A DNA stretch of 64,000 nt from Hemibagrus wyckioides (Eukaryota; Chordata; Actinopteri; Siluriformes; Bagridae), in contig NC_080718.1 of assembly GCF_019097595.1 (NCBI RefSeq), positions 27,978,657 to 28,042,656 of the forward strand, read 5' to 3'. A program made the position numbers and the translations under genes. Positions 33,931 to 45,340 of the stretch are shown here, piece by piece; the stretch's first letter is position 1; each line of letters begins with the position of its first letter. A model generated the notes under the pieces. The model did no database searches. It had not been told where the DNA came from and worked only from the letters and a program-made list of their open reading frames with translations.

Positions 33931-34900
33931 TTGAACATGTAAATGAGAATTGTTTAAACACAGACTTGGCACAAGTGCATTATTTGGTTAAGTGTTTGAT
34001 ATACCTTAAGAAAACTTCCATGCAGATCAGAGAACTTGTTTGTGTTTGCATGTGTCTTTTGTCAGTCGTTTTATAGCCACTATAGAACTGTCCCTGACCT
34101 TTTTTTTTCTTTTTCTTTTTTAAATGCCTTGTTTTAATGGCATTTAATGAATCAAGTGGATATGTTTTTTGTTTTTTTTTCTTTCAGAACAGTAAAGTTG
34201 CTCAGACCATAAATCAGTAGATGCATTTAGCATGTTTAACTTTTGATATATCATTTGACTTCCAAGCAGGTGAGTCTGCATAAAAGCGATTTCAGGAAAT
34301 TCCGTGCTAATGCTAAGGCTAGTTATCTTGTTATGTCTAAATGACCTCAGTGAGCCTGGTCCTGGGGGACAGATCGTACCTTTGGGTGTACATGTAAAAA
34401 GCAACTGGTGCAATTTCAGGCAGCTGTTTGAGCTGTACATGGCAGCCATTGTGATGGACAATAAGGCAAAATAATAACTTTACTACTGACATTTTCAGGT
34501 CCACAAGCTACTGAAGTGTAATATAATACCTTCATGTTGGAAGAGAATGGAAATAGAAACAAGCCTGAGGTGGTAGGGAAAGTCTAAAAAAAAAAAATGG
34601 AATGAAAAGTACCAGATATGTTCCGTTCATGCATGCAGCAGCCTCATGAAATGTTTGATAGCTTCCTGATAGACCTGAAACCTTTTGAACAACTCAACGA
34701 TTCAGTGATGAGAGATCAGTGAACTACAGGCCAGACAAGGTTTATTGAGAGAAACAGAGTTCACCTTGTAAAAAACAATTCAAATCTGCAAAGCCAGTGA
34801 CCTTGAGCAAAATTTATGTAAAAATTTTTTTTGCTGAAATGACGTCAAAGTGCATGACTGCCAGTGCAGACATGTAAAGCAGAAGGATGGTTTTTATAGT
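33930..34900. repeat. Block Q, copy 3
   Basis: Contains CATGCAGATCAGAG, TGAGCCTGGTCCTGGGGGAC, AGCAACTGGTGCAATTTCAG, GCATGCAGCAGCC and AGAGAAACAGAGTTCACCTT in order. It is preceded by a gypsy RNase H scrap and has no lectin copy below it, so the matching lectin unit was lost or never present. Confidence 0.65.
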
Positions 34901-34919
34901 TGCATGAATTGTTTTAATA

Positions 34920-35300
34920 GAAAGGAGTACAAATATTGAACCACCTGATCAGATGAGACTGTTTAATATAAAGAAATACCAGCTAGTTGACAATATCGCA
35001 CATATGAACAGTGTGATCAGACAAGCTTACACACTTTTGAATATATATATGTACGTAACATTAAAAATAAAATTTGAAATAAGCAGCATAAAAATAAAAT
35101 TAAAAACAAGCAACTGAGATATTGCACAAATCTGAGTACAAATATTAATCTTCCTGATCAGAAGGAATTTAGATATAAAGAAAAAAAGCAGTTATTGCAT
35201 TTAACAATATTGCAATATATGAACAGATTGATCCAAAAGAATTATACCTATTAAATAAAATGTAAATAACAATAAAAATAAAATACAATTTAGAATAGAT
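34920..35300 (-). repeat. Two-copy tandem repeat in a LINE 3' region
   Basis: GAGTACAAATATTGAACCAC with following sequence (34925) recurs in diverged form at about 35136 (GAGTACAAATATTAATCTTC), a period of about 210 bp. It leads into the LINE 3' end at 35.38 kb and may be its 3' UTR. Confidence 0.5.
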
Positions 35301-35384
35301 ATAAAGTGAAGTGTGAGTGTGTGTAGTGCAGATGGATCCTAGCATTCAGTGGCAGCGCTTGTTTGATTATTTGATTGTTCTGTT

Positions 35385-35583
35385 CTTAAGTCTGTTTGTG
35401 CATGATGGACCAGAAGCATCTGCCGGAGGGTAGGAGGTCAAACAGGTGATGTCCAGGGTGGGTTGGGTCTGTCAGCATATTGTTTGCTCTGCTGCGACAG
35501 CGAATGCTAACTAGCTCTTCACAGGAATGTAATAGGCAGCCTATGATATGTTGTGTGCCGGTGATGACCCTCTGAACTTTCAC
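35385..35583 (-). mobile_element. L2-like LINE RT C-terminal fragment
   Basis: Reads VQRVITGTQHIIGCLLHSCE, then IRCRSRANNMLTDPTHPGHH and LFDLLPSGRCFWS, the standard L2-type C-terminus, then a stop. Confidence 0.8.
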
Positions 35584-35599
35584 CTTTTGTTTGCAATTT

Positions 35600-36185
35600 T
35601 TTTTACTTACCTATCGCAGTTAAATGTTGTTTTTTTGCGGGAGAAGCTTTTTGTTTCGTTGCTTTTCAGCAGCACTGGTTAGGTGTATTCCGGGAGCCAG
35701 GGCACCAGACATAGCAGGTAATCTTAGGGTCCTAGGCAAGCATAGGTTCTCAAAGGTAGTTTTCCATGTAGAAGCTAATGATATAAGCAATCGTCAGTCA
35801 GAGATTACTAAGATTAATATGCAGCCAGACGTAAGCTTTCTGATTACAGAGTAACTGTGGAGGGTCTTTCTGTTACTACTTCCGGCAGTAAAAGACCTTG
35901 GTGTGATTGTTGACTCTGCTCTTTCATTTGAAGCTCATGCAGATAATATCTCTAGGGTAACCTTCTCGCATCTCAGAAATATTGCTAAGATAAGAAATAT
36001 GATGTTGCTTCATGATGCAGAAAAACTAGTTCAAGCGTTTGTTACCTCTAGGTTGAATTATTTGTAATGCCTTAATGTCTGGAAGTTCCAGTAGGAGCAT
36101 AAACAAGCTCCAGTTTGATCCGTCCACGCCTGTTCCGATCTGTCGCTCTGGATAAGGGTATCTGTCAAACACCATAAATGTAATG
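35600..36185 (+). mobile_element. LINE fragment: ORF1 esterase piece joined to RT C-terminus and 3' tail
   Basis: 35680-35825 reads GARAPDIAGNLRVLG and HRFSKVVFHVEANDISNRQS, like block III of the SGNH-esterase domain in some CR1/L2 ORF1 proteins (here HVEAND where HVGxND is usual). It is followed directly by the RT C-terminal stretch VKDLGVIVDSALSFEAHADN and NIAKIRNMMLLHDAEKLVQA (35890-36050), and by the family tail CGCTCTGGATAAGGGTATCT (36150-36169). Endonuclease and most of RT are missing. Confidence 0.7.
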
Positions 36186-36189
36186 ATGC

Positions 36190-36501
36190 ACTCGAGGCAG
36201 CAGTATCAGAATCCATAAGTGCAGCTCTTTATTCAAAACGGCAGGCAAAAATCGTAACGAATAGGCAGGCAGAAAGTCAAAAAACCATCAAACCAAACAC
36301 ATTGGGAACACGAAACCAAAAACCGAAAATCAAAACTCGTAGTAAACTAGGGCAGGCAAGGATCATACACAGTAGCAATCTCAGAACAGTAAATCAAGGC
36401 TTGGTACGTACTCTAGGAGAAACGATACTTCGCGTAGAACAAAGGCAAGCATAGCCAAAGTTCAAGATGTTAATATTCAGGCGAGGGCTCCCTCTGGTGT
36501 A
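36190..36501. other. A/C-rich repeat-like sequence around hAT insertion site
   Basis: Stretch rich in AAAC and GGCAGG words, ending in GGGCTCCCTCTGGTGTACGG. Similar sequence with GGTTCCCTCTGG is at 51.0-51.35 kb and a purine-rich cousin at 13.74-13.99 kb. Probably an older transposon end; family not identified. Confidence 0.4.
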
Positions 36502-37323
36502 CGGGTTCCCAGTGGTGGACGAAGTACATAAACTAAGTACTTGAGTTAAAGTAGGGATACACTAGGTAAAATATTACTCCAGTAAAAGTAAAAGTGCATG
36601 TTTTACACTTTTACTTGAGTAAAAGGACAAAAGTATTTGCCTTCAAATGTACTTAAGTATCCAAGTATCTATGATTTATTATGGCTATAATATCCTATTA
36701 TCATTTTTGTCACAAGACTCTTGCTTAATCAACAACATGTGAAAAGATTCTAATGTTGCTCTTAGCACACCAATCTATTAATTGTGCTATTAGTCAGACA
36801 CTTATGTCTATTAAAATTATCATGAGCTCAAAACCTTGAAGCTAAACAACTTCCTTTAGAATCAAATGAAATAACAGGATTTCAGAGCAGGAAGTTTCAA
36901 TGTAAGGTTTATTTATAACATAGTTGCAAGTTTAAGTTTAATAAAAACTTGGATTTAAACACAGGTTCACATGAGTTTTCTTTTACTGTATTGTATCTGA
37001 ATGTTCATAAATATAAACTGGCCATATCAGATTTACTGGAACATGAACTAGTTTTTGTATCAGAAGAAATACACTTGCCAGTCACAGCAGTACAAAACTC
37101 TTTCAGTCAGTCATAAACAAATGCATATTATATTATTTATATATATATATAAAATTAAACATAGCATATAACAACATAGTGTGGACATCTCAAAACAAAT
37201 TACACAAACTGTACTGACGTGTACTAAAATAACAAGCCTCAAATCTAAATCTAAACATTATTAATCAGTATGCCATTAATTCTGCTTCTGGTGAGTGTGC
37301 TAGTATAGAATGGCACTGATGAT

Positions 37324-40085
37324 CTAACTAAAGTGGCAATATGTTTTATTTAGCTTGAGAAGGATCTGATTCTCAAAATTTTTTGAGTCTATTATTCTTG
37401 CCCTCCTGGGACTGAAAATAAGTCCTGCTGTGCTGAAAAGACGTTCACAAGCTGCAGAAGCGGGTAAAGCAGTGTTGACCTTCAAAGACAACTTACAGAC
37501 TGCTGGGAAGGACTTAAGAATTTCTTTGTCATCAGCTTTGCAGGCAAGTTGCCATCTAACTGCCTGATACCTTCCTGACCAACTGGTGTTTCATTGGAAG
37601 TCTCTTCCTCCAGATGGTCCTTGATGTAGTCCAGGCCTGAAATGGACATTTCCATAGATGCTAAGAATCAAAACTTCACTTTAATCATACACATTTCTCC
37701 AGATTAAAATATCAAAAGACCAGCATTGCCCCATGTATTTCCAAGGTGCATTTCAAACCAACCTAAACAAACTGAGAATGTCAAGATAAAATTTCAGTTG
37801 GATATCTTTAAAAATGATTTGGCTCAGTCTGTTTGAATCAAAAACAAAAACTAAAATAATCTTACCTAGTTTGACAATGTGTTCATCCGCTGTCCAGGAT
37901 GTTTTAAATTTCGGGACAAGGATTGCAGCTGCAATAAACTCTGGCTCTACCAGCATGTTTCCAAAGCGCTGCTGCAGGCCTCCTTGGATGGCATCCACCA
38001 GAGGTTTGCAGTACCTGGAGGAAATGCGAATTCGGTCCAGTTTCAAGATGAGGAGTGTCAAAGTAGGCAGAAGCCATCCCATCTGAACATCGATTTCAGC
38101 CTGAAGAATGTTGAGGGCTTTGTCTAGGGGGCTCATGGTTCCGGCATACTCTTCCAGAAACGCAATTTCAACTGGACTCGACCTATCATACATTCAGACA
38201 ACAACAATTAATCATTTCATGTCATTACACTTTTATGTGTGTGTGTGAGAGAGAGAGAGAGACAGGTGTCATTTTACTCTGTCTACTGTTTTACTGTTTC
38301 AGATCCTTAAGTAGTTAAGCTACTACTCAAAGTAATGCGTTTTAAAAAACAATTTAACATTACATTACTGGAATATGAATTTAAAGGGATTATAAAAAAA
38401 CAGCACTTACATTGGCAACTTGAGTGAAGTGCAGACAGTTCTGATAGCCCCCTCTCCCTGATCTTTAATGATTCGAAGCACTCTCTCAACGGCGAGAAAT
38501 AAGGAATGCCACCTTGTTGTGTTGGGGCGAATCAGCTGAATTTTGCACATATCTTCTACAATCTCTGCTGCAGCCGCAGATCTGCCACACTTATTCCGTA
38601 GTGCATGGCACTTTGCTGACCTGGACAGCTTCTTGAAGGCTTCATTTGAACAGGCTTTGGCGGCATCCACTGTGGAAACCAAGTTTAATAAGTGGCAGGC
38701 ACAACGATGATGCTTTGGAAGCTGGAATTGTAAGCCATCATCCTCATCTAAAACAGCTGTGACCTCTACAAAGTCCACCTCGACACCATCCACATCCTCT
38801 TCATCTTCATCACACATCACATCACTTATCTCATCTTCAGTCTCTTCTAAAGCAAAGTTGTTGTTCTCATCTTGCTCTCCATATATATACGAAATGCCTT
38901 TAAAAAATTTGACCCATTGTCCGTAGTAGTTGGAACAACCTTGTTCTGTTTGCCAATGTATGTCATTTAGAGCACAAGCCAAAACATCAAAAGTGTGTGG
39001 GCCTTTAAGCTGCCTGCATGCTAGTGCTACTGAGCACCTCTCCAGGCTGTTAGGATCAACCCAGTGGGCAGTGACACCGATGAAACCTCTTCTCCTTGAA
39101 CTCCAACAATCTGTTGTTGTTGCTATGAAATCTATCTCTGACATTGCTTTTTTCATATTAGTCTTCATCTGAAGTGCTGCCTCATCCATCCAAGTGGGCC
39201 TTGACATGAGAGAGGTGTTAGGCTGAAGATCATGCAAGAAAGCTTTAAATGATGGTTGTTCCACCACACTAAAGGGTTGGAGACTCTGGGTCACAAAATT
39301 CAACACTGCATGATCAACATTCTTCTGTGTGACTAGCTTAGTTTCTCCCAACGTCAACTGTCTGGATGTCGAAGGAGCCTTCTCGCTCTCCATTTTTCTT
39401 TTCCTTGATGCTGTTAGGGCAGTGTATCTCTGCAAGTGGCTACCATGCTTTCTCTGCAAAAAGAAAAAATTCCAAAAATGAACTACATATCCAGAGATCA
39501 GTCTTCCTCCCTCTGACAAATAAAATAAATATTTCATGTGGTTTTAGTGTGTTACAGATGTAAGCAACAGAGTACAATATTTTCAGCACAGGCGTAGATC
39601 ACAGTCTTAGGAAGCTGAACATTTTGAGAGGAAAAAAAAACAGTCTCGGTTAATAAGGAGCACTCCACTCATCTGCCAAATGTTTAAGCATCATATGCTG
39701 CATGCAAAACGAGGTCAAAATAGAATTTATATTCCAACGTAAAGTATTAACATCGACTGACTGTCATTTCACGATACCGGAGCACTCAGCTTCAAAAACT
39801 GCAAACTTCGGTGAAAACAACTAACTTAACATTACACATTTTCTGCAAGCTACTGTTAGTTTACTCAGTTAAAAATGAGCACCAGAATGAAAAATGGCTT
39901 ACCTCTACGTGTTTCCTTAGATTTGAAGGAGAATTCTTGTAAGAAGAAATTTTACAGGGCTGAGGCAGGCAGAGAAGGCAATTGAAAATGAAGGACTCTT
40001 TCTTCTTGTCAACGATTTCAAAAAAATCGGGCAAATAAGGCCACGGGTGTGGTGGCAATTTAGAATCAGGAGTGTCTTCCATCAT
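37324..40085 (-). pseudogene. Tol2-like hAT transposase, four exons, inactivated by indels
   Basis: Exon 1 (40085-39903) encodes a BED zinc finger (HPWPYLPDFF, CLLCLPQ, SPSNLRKHVE) and ends at GAG|GTAAGC. Exon 2 (39453-38411) starts after a T-rich TTTTTGCAG and has the first catalytic Asp in ATTTDCWSSRRRGFIGVTAHW, and ends AAT|GTAAGT. Exon 3 (38182-37866) continues SSPVEIAFLEEYAGTM to HIVKLG|GTAAGA. Exon 4 (37636-37324) follows TTTCAG and carries the C-terminal dimerisation region with ASAACERLFSTAG and its Glu. All three splice joins keep frame. Damage: in 38885-38940 the TTDNGSNFLKAF stretch with the second Asp reads only in another frame (one base lost upstream, AT added in a TA run), and a one-base loss in exon 4 after QLDG puts the Glu region out of frame. 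Recently dead, I infer. Confidence 0.88.
38245..38262 (+). repeat. Short (GA)n microsatellite in hAT intron 2
   Basis: TGTGTGTGTGAGAGAGAGAG run between exons 2 and 3 of the hAT transposase. Confidence 0.8.
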
Positions 40086-40454
40086 TTATGAAGGCACTGG
40101 CACTCTCAAAATGTTATGCTGTTCCACTGACACTGAACTGTTTTCGCGCTGAATAGATACCACCAAGCGGCAATCAAAACAAGTTCAGAACAGAGCGCGC
40201 GCTGTACGCTGATTGGTGGCTTGCCGTATGCTGACCAATTAAGTTTTTATCCACTCAAACAAAAAAGGAACGACTGATTTCGCAAAATGTAATTGAGTAA
40301 AAAAGTAAGATATTTGACTTTGAAATGTAGTGAAGTTAAAGTAAAAAGTCTCCTCAAATGGAAATACTTCAGGAGAGTACAGATACGCGAAAAAGCTACT
40401 TAAGTACAGTAACGAATTACATTTACTTCGTTACTGTCCACCACTGCGGGTTCC

Positions 40455-41700
40455 GCATGCATTGCTACAATAAATGTAAATGACCAGAGATGTCTCAAAG
40501 TAGGAATCACATTTGTGGTCGAGACGATTCACCAACAGCATAAAAATAAATTTAAATAAAAATATCTGAAAGTAATATATACAGTGCCTCCAGAAAGTAT
40601 TGCACATTTTTATTTTGGTGGTTTCTTTGTTTTTCAGCTTTGATGCTCACTTAAATGTGTTGTGGTTTGCATTGTTTTGAGATGTGATTTGAGTACTCAT
40701 CGAACTGTGCCTATGTTTTCTGACTTCTTAGTCTATAGAGCTGACTGCAGCTTTGTATGGCATGGCAACCTTATGGAGGTCCATTTCTGATCCATCAGAG
40801 TGTTGAGAGATGTTCCTCGTTGGGGCTGATTTTATCTTAGCACAGTTCAGCTGCTTTTTAATAAATTTCCTGAAATGTTGCAGGGATGCTGAGCTTGGTC
40901 ATAATTAGATGACCCTCCAGTGTTCTGCATCTTTCATGGCCTGGGTTAAAAAGACCTGGCTGGTGTCGACATTCTCTTCTTTCAGAGAAATTTTGCCCAG
41001 GAGTCTTGTCTTGCTAAGATAGTCTTAAATGTATCACTGTAAGCTCTGTGCATTTTTATTTTGGTACCCTCTTACATTCAGTGATGCCAATTTTTCCCTG
41101 TGTCTTGTATCATTATCCTATTTAAACACATCTTCACCCTAGATACCTGTCTGGGGTCTGACACAATTCAAGTGTACAGTTGTGTGATGTGTCTTAACTT
41201 TGCAGTAATGTAGATAATGTATGTTTGTACCATTTGTTATGTTACAGGAGAACAAGCAAAAATTTCATTTAATATTGGGAATTATTTGTATTCATGGGAA
41301 GACGTTTCACTACATCATGCTGTGTTTATGGTTATGTATGTGACAAATAAAAATGTATTACACTGTGCGTACCATGACACATGACCATTTTATTTAATGT
41401 TTATTTTCACTACAGTACAAATACAAAACAAAATACAATGAAAATACAAATTACACCTTATCATGTACTCAGAAAAAGATTACAATATATCAGGTAGCAT
41501 ATCCTATCTTATAGCATATAGTGTTATCATACCTCTGGGCAACAGTATGCTTTACAGTGGATTAAACAAACATTTACCTAAGAAAACAATTTACTACAAC
41601 ATAATTTAGCACTTAAATAGAGTATTGGAGTAAATATTGAGCACTGAAGTAATCATTCTAATATACTAATTCAGTTGATAATATATGCAGTTTCATATTT
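40455..41700 (-). repeat. 3' flank of lectin duplication unit D
   Basis: Holds AAGATGTTTCAAAG-type words shared with 51.72 kb, CAGTGCCTCCAGAAAGTATT (40582), then GATACCTGTCTGGGGTCTGA and TTACAGGAGAACAAGC that match the other units. No gene seen. The first 60 bases are the right border of the hAT target. Confidence 0.6.
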
Positions 41701-41709
41701 AATCTGCTC

Positions 41710-41790
41710 AGCATATCGTCTCGTGCCAGTCTTGATTGCAGTGCTACTCTTCGTCTTCTAAGAAGTGAGTTCTAGGGAGATCATTTTTGT
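41710..41790 (-). other. Lectin D 3'-terminal exon-like block
   Basis: Minus strand reads GAAGAG then TAGCACTGCAATCAAGAC. Its donor partner is GTATGT right after the D main exon. Copy D has a stop (CYH then TAA) before the donor, so this exon would be 3' UTR. Confidence 0.45.
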
Positions 41791-41874
41791 CAGATTTTCA
41801 TTTAATGTTGATGCAGTTAGCTAAAGAACATTATAAAGTAGATATTAGGAGTGAAGACAAGTCACATACCAAAT

Positions 41875-42621
41875 TTAGTGGTAACAAATGAAGTTCATTT
41901 GCTCCCTGCAGTCTCTATTCTCCCAGTCACCAGCGCTAATGTTTCGTGCTCCACATCGGAAAGGCCTGGCGGGGCATGAAGGCAATGATGTCTCATTACT
42001 CACTAGAGACGTCTGGTTCACCCAGTACCATGAGCCATCCATGAATCGTAGACTGGTCCAGAAAGTGGGTGTCTGAATTTTCGTATTCCAGTTGTTGACA
42101 ACAAAGTAGTCTATCTCCTCAGTGAACCTTACCAAGTCAGTGTAGTGTGTTCTGCAGTGCACCAGAGCCTCCATCCAGGTCATCATCTTCTGCACCACAA
42201 TCATCTTAGGTGCCCAAGAGTAGCATGCAAAGTTCATTTTTATTTCACAATTTTCATTTTCCCACTCAGTATTGGTAGTAAATATGCAGTCGTTGTTCTG
42301 AAGATTGTCAGGTTGCCCACTTTTCCACTTTGAGAATTCCAGTACACTTCCATCTGACCACTGTTTAAACTCTGTCTCACCATTTCTTTTTCTAAGGCCG
42401 ATCCAGGAACTGTCAGTGTGGCGCATTTTTGTTTGCTTTACAAAACTGTCAAATTCCAATTGTGTGTCAACAACTGACAGGTCTACATAATTCTTCCTGC
42501 AGTACATTTGAGCATCAGCCCAGCTCATATCCTGTTTTAAATAAGTGTGTTGTCTCCAGAACAGACCTGTGGCTGCATCTGTTAGAGCCAGCAGGAGCAG
42601 GATGTAGACAGCAGCCATCAT
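41875..42621 (-). CDS. Secreted two-domain C-type lectin, copy D (intact)
   Basis: 248 residues from the double Met at 42621. The frame is open about 200 nt further upstream, but that part is leader sequence shared with A and B and lies across the TATA block, so I reject the longer start. Signal peptide VYILLLLALTDAATG. Domain 1 (about 22-132): SWADAQMYC, SSWIGL at 71-76, QPDN at 103-106, WENENC. Domain 2 (about 136-248): MMTWMEALVHC, FWTSLRF, SWYWVNQT, NISAGDWENRDC, ending CYH. It lacks the C-terminal DIW of B and C because TAA comes first. Sequons NQT and NET are kept and NIS is added. Domain 2 is nearly identical to B and C across its centre, while domain 1 has diverged. No membrane anchor. 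Confidence 0.9.
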   Translation of the reverse strand: MMAAVYILLLLALTDAATGLFWRQHTYLKQDMSWADAQMYCRKNYVDLSVVDTQLEFDSFVKQTKMRHTDSSWIGLRKRNGETEFKQWSDGSVLEFSKWKSGQPDNLQNNDCIFTTNTEWENENCEIKMNFACYSWAPKMIVVQKMMTWMEALVHCRTHYTDLVRFTEEIDYFVVNNWNTKIQTPTFWTSLRFMDGSWYWVNQTSLVSNETSLPSCPARPFRCGARNISAGDWENRDCREQMNFICYH

Positions 42622-42740
42622 CCCTGACTTTGATATGATTGAGCTCAGCTTTGGAGATTCTCCAGGAATTATATTACTGGTGACAGCAGCACACAAATCA
42701 AAATGCAAAACCAAGTCACCTGAGGGAGAGGACAATGCAA

Positions 42741-42749
42741 ACTTTATGC
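42741..42749 (-). promoter_or_regulatory. Conserved TATA-like element upstream of lectin D
   Basis: GCATAAAGT on the minus strand, about 120 nt before the start Met, in the block shared with A, B and C. Confidence 0.55.
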
Positions 42750-43384
42750 AAGTGCAGAATGTCCTTGATTTTGATTTCCTTCTAAATTTCCCTTTTTGTG
42801 TTATTATGAAATTAAAAAAGATCATTTATATTAAAAAGAAATTTGATGAGATGGAAGGGTTTAAATATACCCTAAACATCTGCTATCTAAATGAGTGACA
42901 GTTCATAATGATAAAATGTTATACATGAGAATAATTAGGGACTTTGGCTTTCAAGATGATTGAACTATGTGTCTTGCATAAATGACAATTTGGGAATATA
43001 CACTATATAAAATCTTGTGACTGAAAATGTGAGAGGTTTCATTTTAAATGCAGCACAATATATGTGCAGGCTTAGTTTCTTCTTTCTAGTTTTCCCAGAG
43101 AAAGATGGCAGCTTTACAAGCTATCACTGTAGTGTGATACTTAGGAGTGGTTATTTTTTTAATAGAATTTATTTTGCAGATAAAATTTTGATAAGTATAT
43201 GTACCAAAACGTGGATTACATTTCAGTATTATTGTTGATTAAATTGAGAAGTCAACTTATTATTTAAGTCATGTTTAAACCAAGGTTTTGGTTATTTTTA
43301 TTTTATTTTATGATTTTTTTCTTGATCCTTTGAGGGAGGCTTCATATGATCTTTTTTGAGGGAGGAAAGACTAAGGTCATGGAA

Positions 43385-43515
43385 CTGATAGAAGCTCTGG
43401 CAGAACACCTATGTTTGCATTTTAGATGAGCCGGATGACAGAGACAGGTATCGGAGCAGTCTCTGGTGGCTTGGGAATGTTTTTTGGTCCAGTTGGTTTG
43501 GTATCACGTATGCTA
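43385..43515 (-). repeat. Conserved upstream block of lectin unit D
   Basis: GATGAGCCGGATGACAGAGA and GGTCCAGTTGGTTTGGTATC match units B and C, less than 1 kb upstream of copy D. Confidence 0.65.
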
Positions 43516-43679
43516 TCCATACAAGATTTAACATTAAACACGGTTAGAACAACTAGAACAGTTACAAGAGAAGCTTGCTTTAAGTGAAACATAGTGGTTG
43601 CTTTGCCTCCTCAGAATCTGGAAATCTTGTCAAAATTAAATGTTGACAAAATGGAGCAAATCGAATCGATCATAATAAG

Positions 43680-45340
43680 TGCACTCTATCAGTATATACT
43701 GTCATGACTCTAGATTTTGTTGTATAGCTAAAACTTTGTAATAAGCATTTTTGATATCTTACAAAAAACCTGGAAAATATATAGCACATGCAAAAGGGGA
43801 TTGTTTAAGCTATAGCCTCAGCACAGGTACAAATGTTTGACTAGGCTTAGGAAAACTTCCATTCAGATCAGAGTACTTGTTCGGGTTTGCATGTCCCTGT
43901 TGTCCTTTATTTTACAGCCACTTCCTAACTGCCTTTCAGGCTGAACTCATCTTTTTCTAAAATGGAGCAACAGTGAAAGGGACAAAGGTGTCAACAGAAT
44001 TAGGAACATGGTATTGTGGGAGTTTGGAGAATATAGCACACTGGTAGGCATTGGCAAGAGTAAAAGGTTCACAATGTATTCGGAACACTGAGTTTTAATA
44101 AACATGATTCAAACACAGAAACAAAGAAAAACATTGTCCCTCATTGGCTACATTACAACGCCTAATCAGGACAACCTTACCAAGGTCTGCCTAAGCTGAT
44201 TCTTAGCCTTGAGTCTCGCCACCTCATCTACAGTGCATTCTGGCCCTCGAGCAATTCATGCAAACAATCTCTAGTCACAAACAACTTCTTGTCACATACA
44301 GAGAAGTTCAGAACTTCTTCCTGTAAAATTTTTCATTAAAATACCCTCCATTTGTCCTAGGGACAACACGCAAACATTTTAAAAGATCACTATCATACAC
44401 ATCATAAAGCTAAGCTTGATCAAGTACAATCTCACATCAGTGTATCATTTCTCCTTACAGGGTTGCAATAAACAGTAATAAAATACTACTGGACTCCTGC
44501 CATGTTTCGAGAAAGGCTGGCTGTATGTAATGAATGTGTTTTTTAATTTTTATTTAAATAAATCAAACAAAAAAAACGCAAAAAAAAAAAAACAGTAAGG
44601 TCACTCAAGACTATAAATCAGTAGAAATATTTATATTGTTTATAACATTTGCTATAACAAGTAGGCTTGAAAGTGATTTCATGATAGACCTTGCTAATAC
44701 TAATGCTAGTCATCTTGTTAAGTCTAAATGAACACAATGAGCCATGTCCTGGGGATAGAGCGTACATGTGGGTGTACATGCCAACAGCAGCTGTTCGAGC
44801 TGAACACTGCAGCCATCTGGATGGACACAAAGGCAAAAGTGATGTGTGATTGCTGTACTATTGACAATTGCAGGCCCATATGCTACTGAAGCGTAATGCA
44901 AGTTTGAAGAAGACAAAGATAGCACAAGCTTGTTGAGGTGCCAACTGATCAATTAAATAGAATGAAAAGTTGGAAACGTGTTCCATTCACACATGCAGCA
45001 GCTGCATGAAATGTTTGACAGCTTTCTAATAGACCTGAAACTCAAAGCAAAGACTTTGAAAAGCTTAATGATTCAATGATCAGAGATCATATTTTGGCAT
45101 CAGTGATGCAAAGGTCAGATAAGGTCTATTGAGAGAAACAGAGTTCACCTTGCAAGAGGCAATTCAAATGAAAGTCAGGGGCCTTGCCCAAATTCATGTA
45201 AAAAATTTTGGTGATGACGCAAAAGAGCATCACTACATTGGCATATCTTTCAAAGAAAGGCAAATACAGATATGTAAAGCAGAAGGATGGCGTTTATAGT
45301 TGCGTGAATTGGCAATCTAAGCAGTGTCCAACTTACGGGA
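43680..45340. repeat. Block Q, copy 4 (longest)
   Basis: Runs from AAGTGCACTCTATCAGTATA (like copy 1) through CATTCAGATCAGAG, the CCATGTCCTGGGGATAG and AGCTGTTCGAGCTG middle part, CACATGCAGCAGC and GAGAAACAGAGTTCACCTTG. A stretch at about 44030-44480 has no counterpart in the other copies and is probably an insertion. Confidence 0.6.

Larger units (their letters stand above)
36510..40446 (-). mobile_element. Tol2-like hAT transposon, 3,937 bp, complete ends and 8-bp TSD
   Basis: Ends are CAGTGGTGGACGAAGTAC (from 36510) and the complement of CAGTGGTGGACAGTAACGAA (ending 40446). Subterminal zones are full of AAGTA and TAAAAGT words as in Tol2-type hATs. The eight bases CGGGTTCC at 36502-36509 are repeated exactly at 40447-40454, a perfect hAT-size target duplication. 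It carries a split minus-strand transposase (next entry). Confidence 0.95.

Noticed and set aside
37753..38193. Hypothetical separate host gene inside the hAT
   Set aside because: It splices in frame with the other exons and matches the hAT transposase layout, so it is exon 3 of the transposon.
41875..42825. 316-residue start for lectin D
   Set aside because: The extra N-terminal residues cross the TATA block and the leader shared with other copies. The double Met with a signal peptide is the better start.
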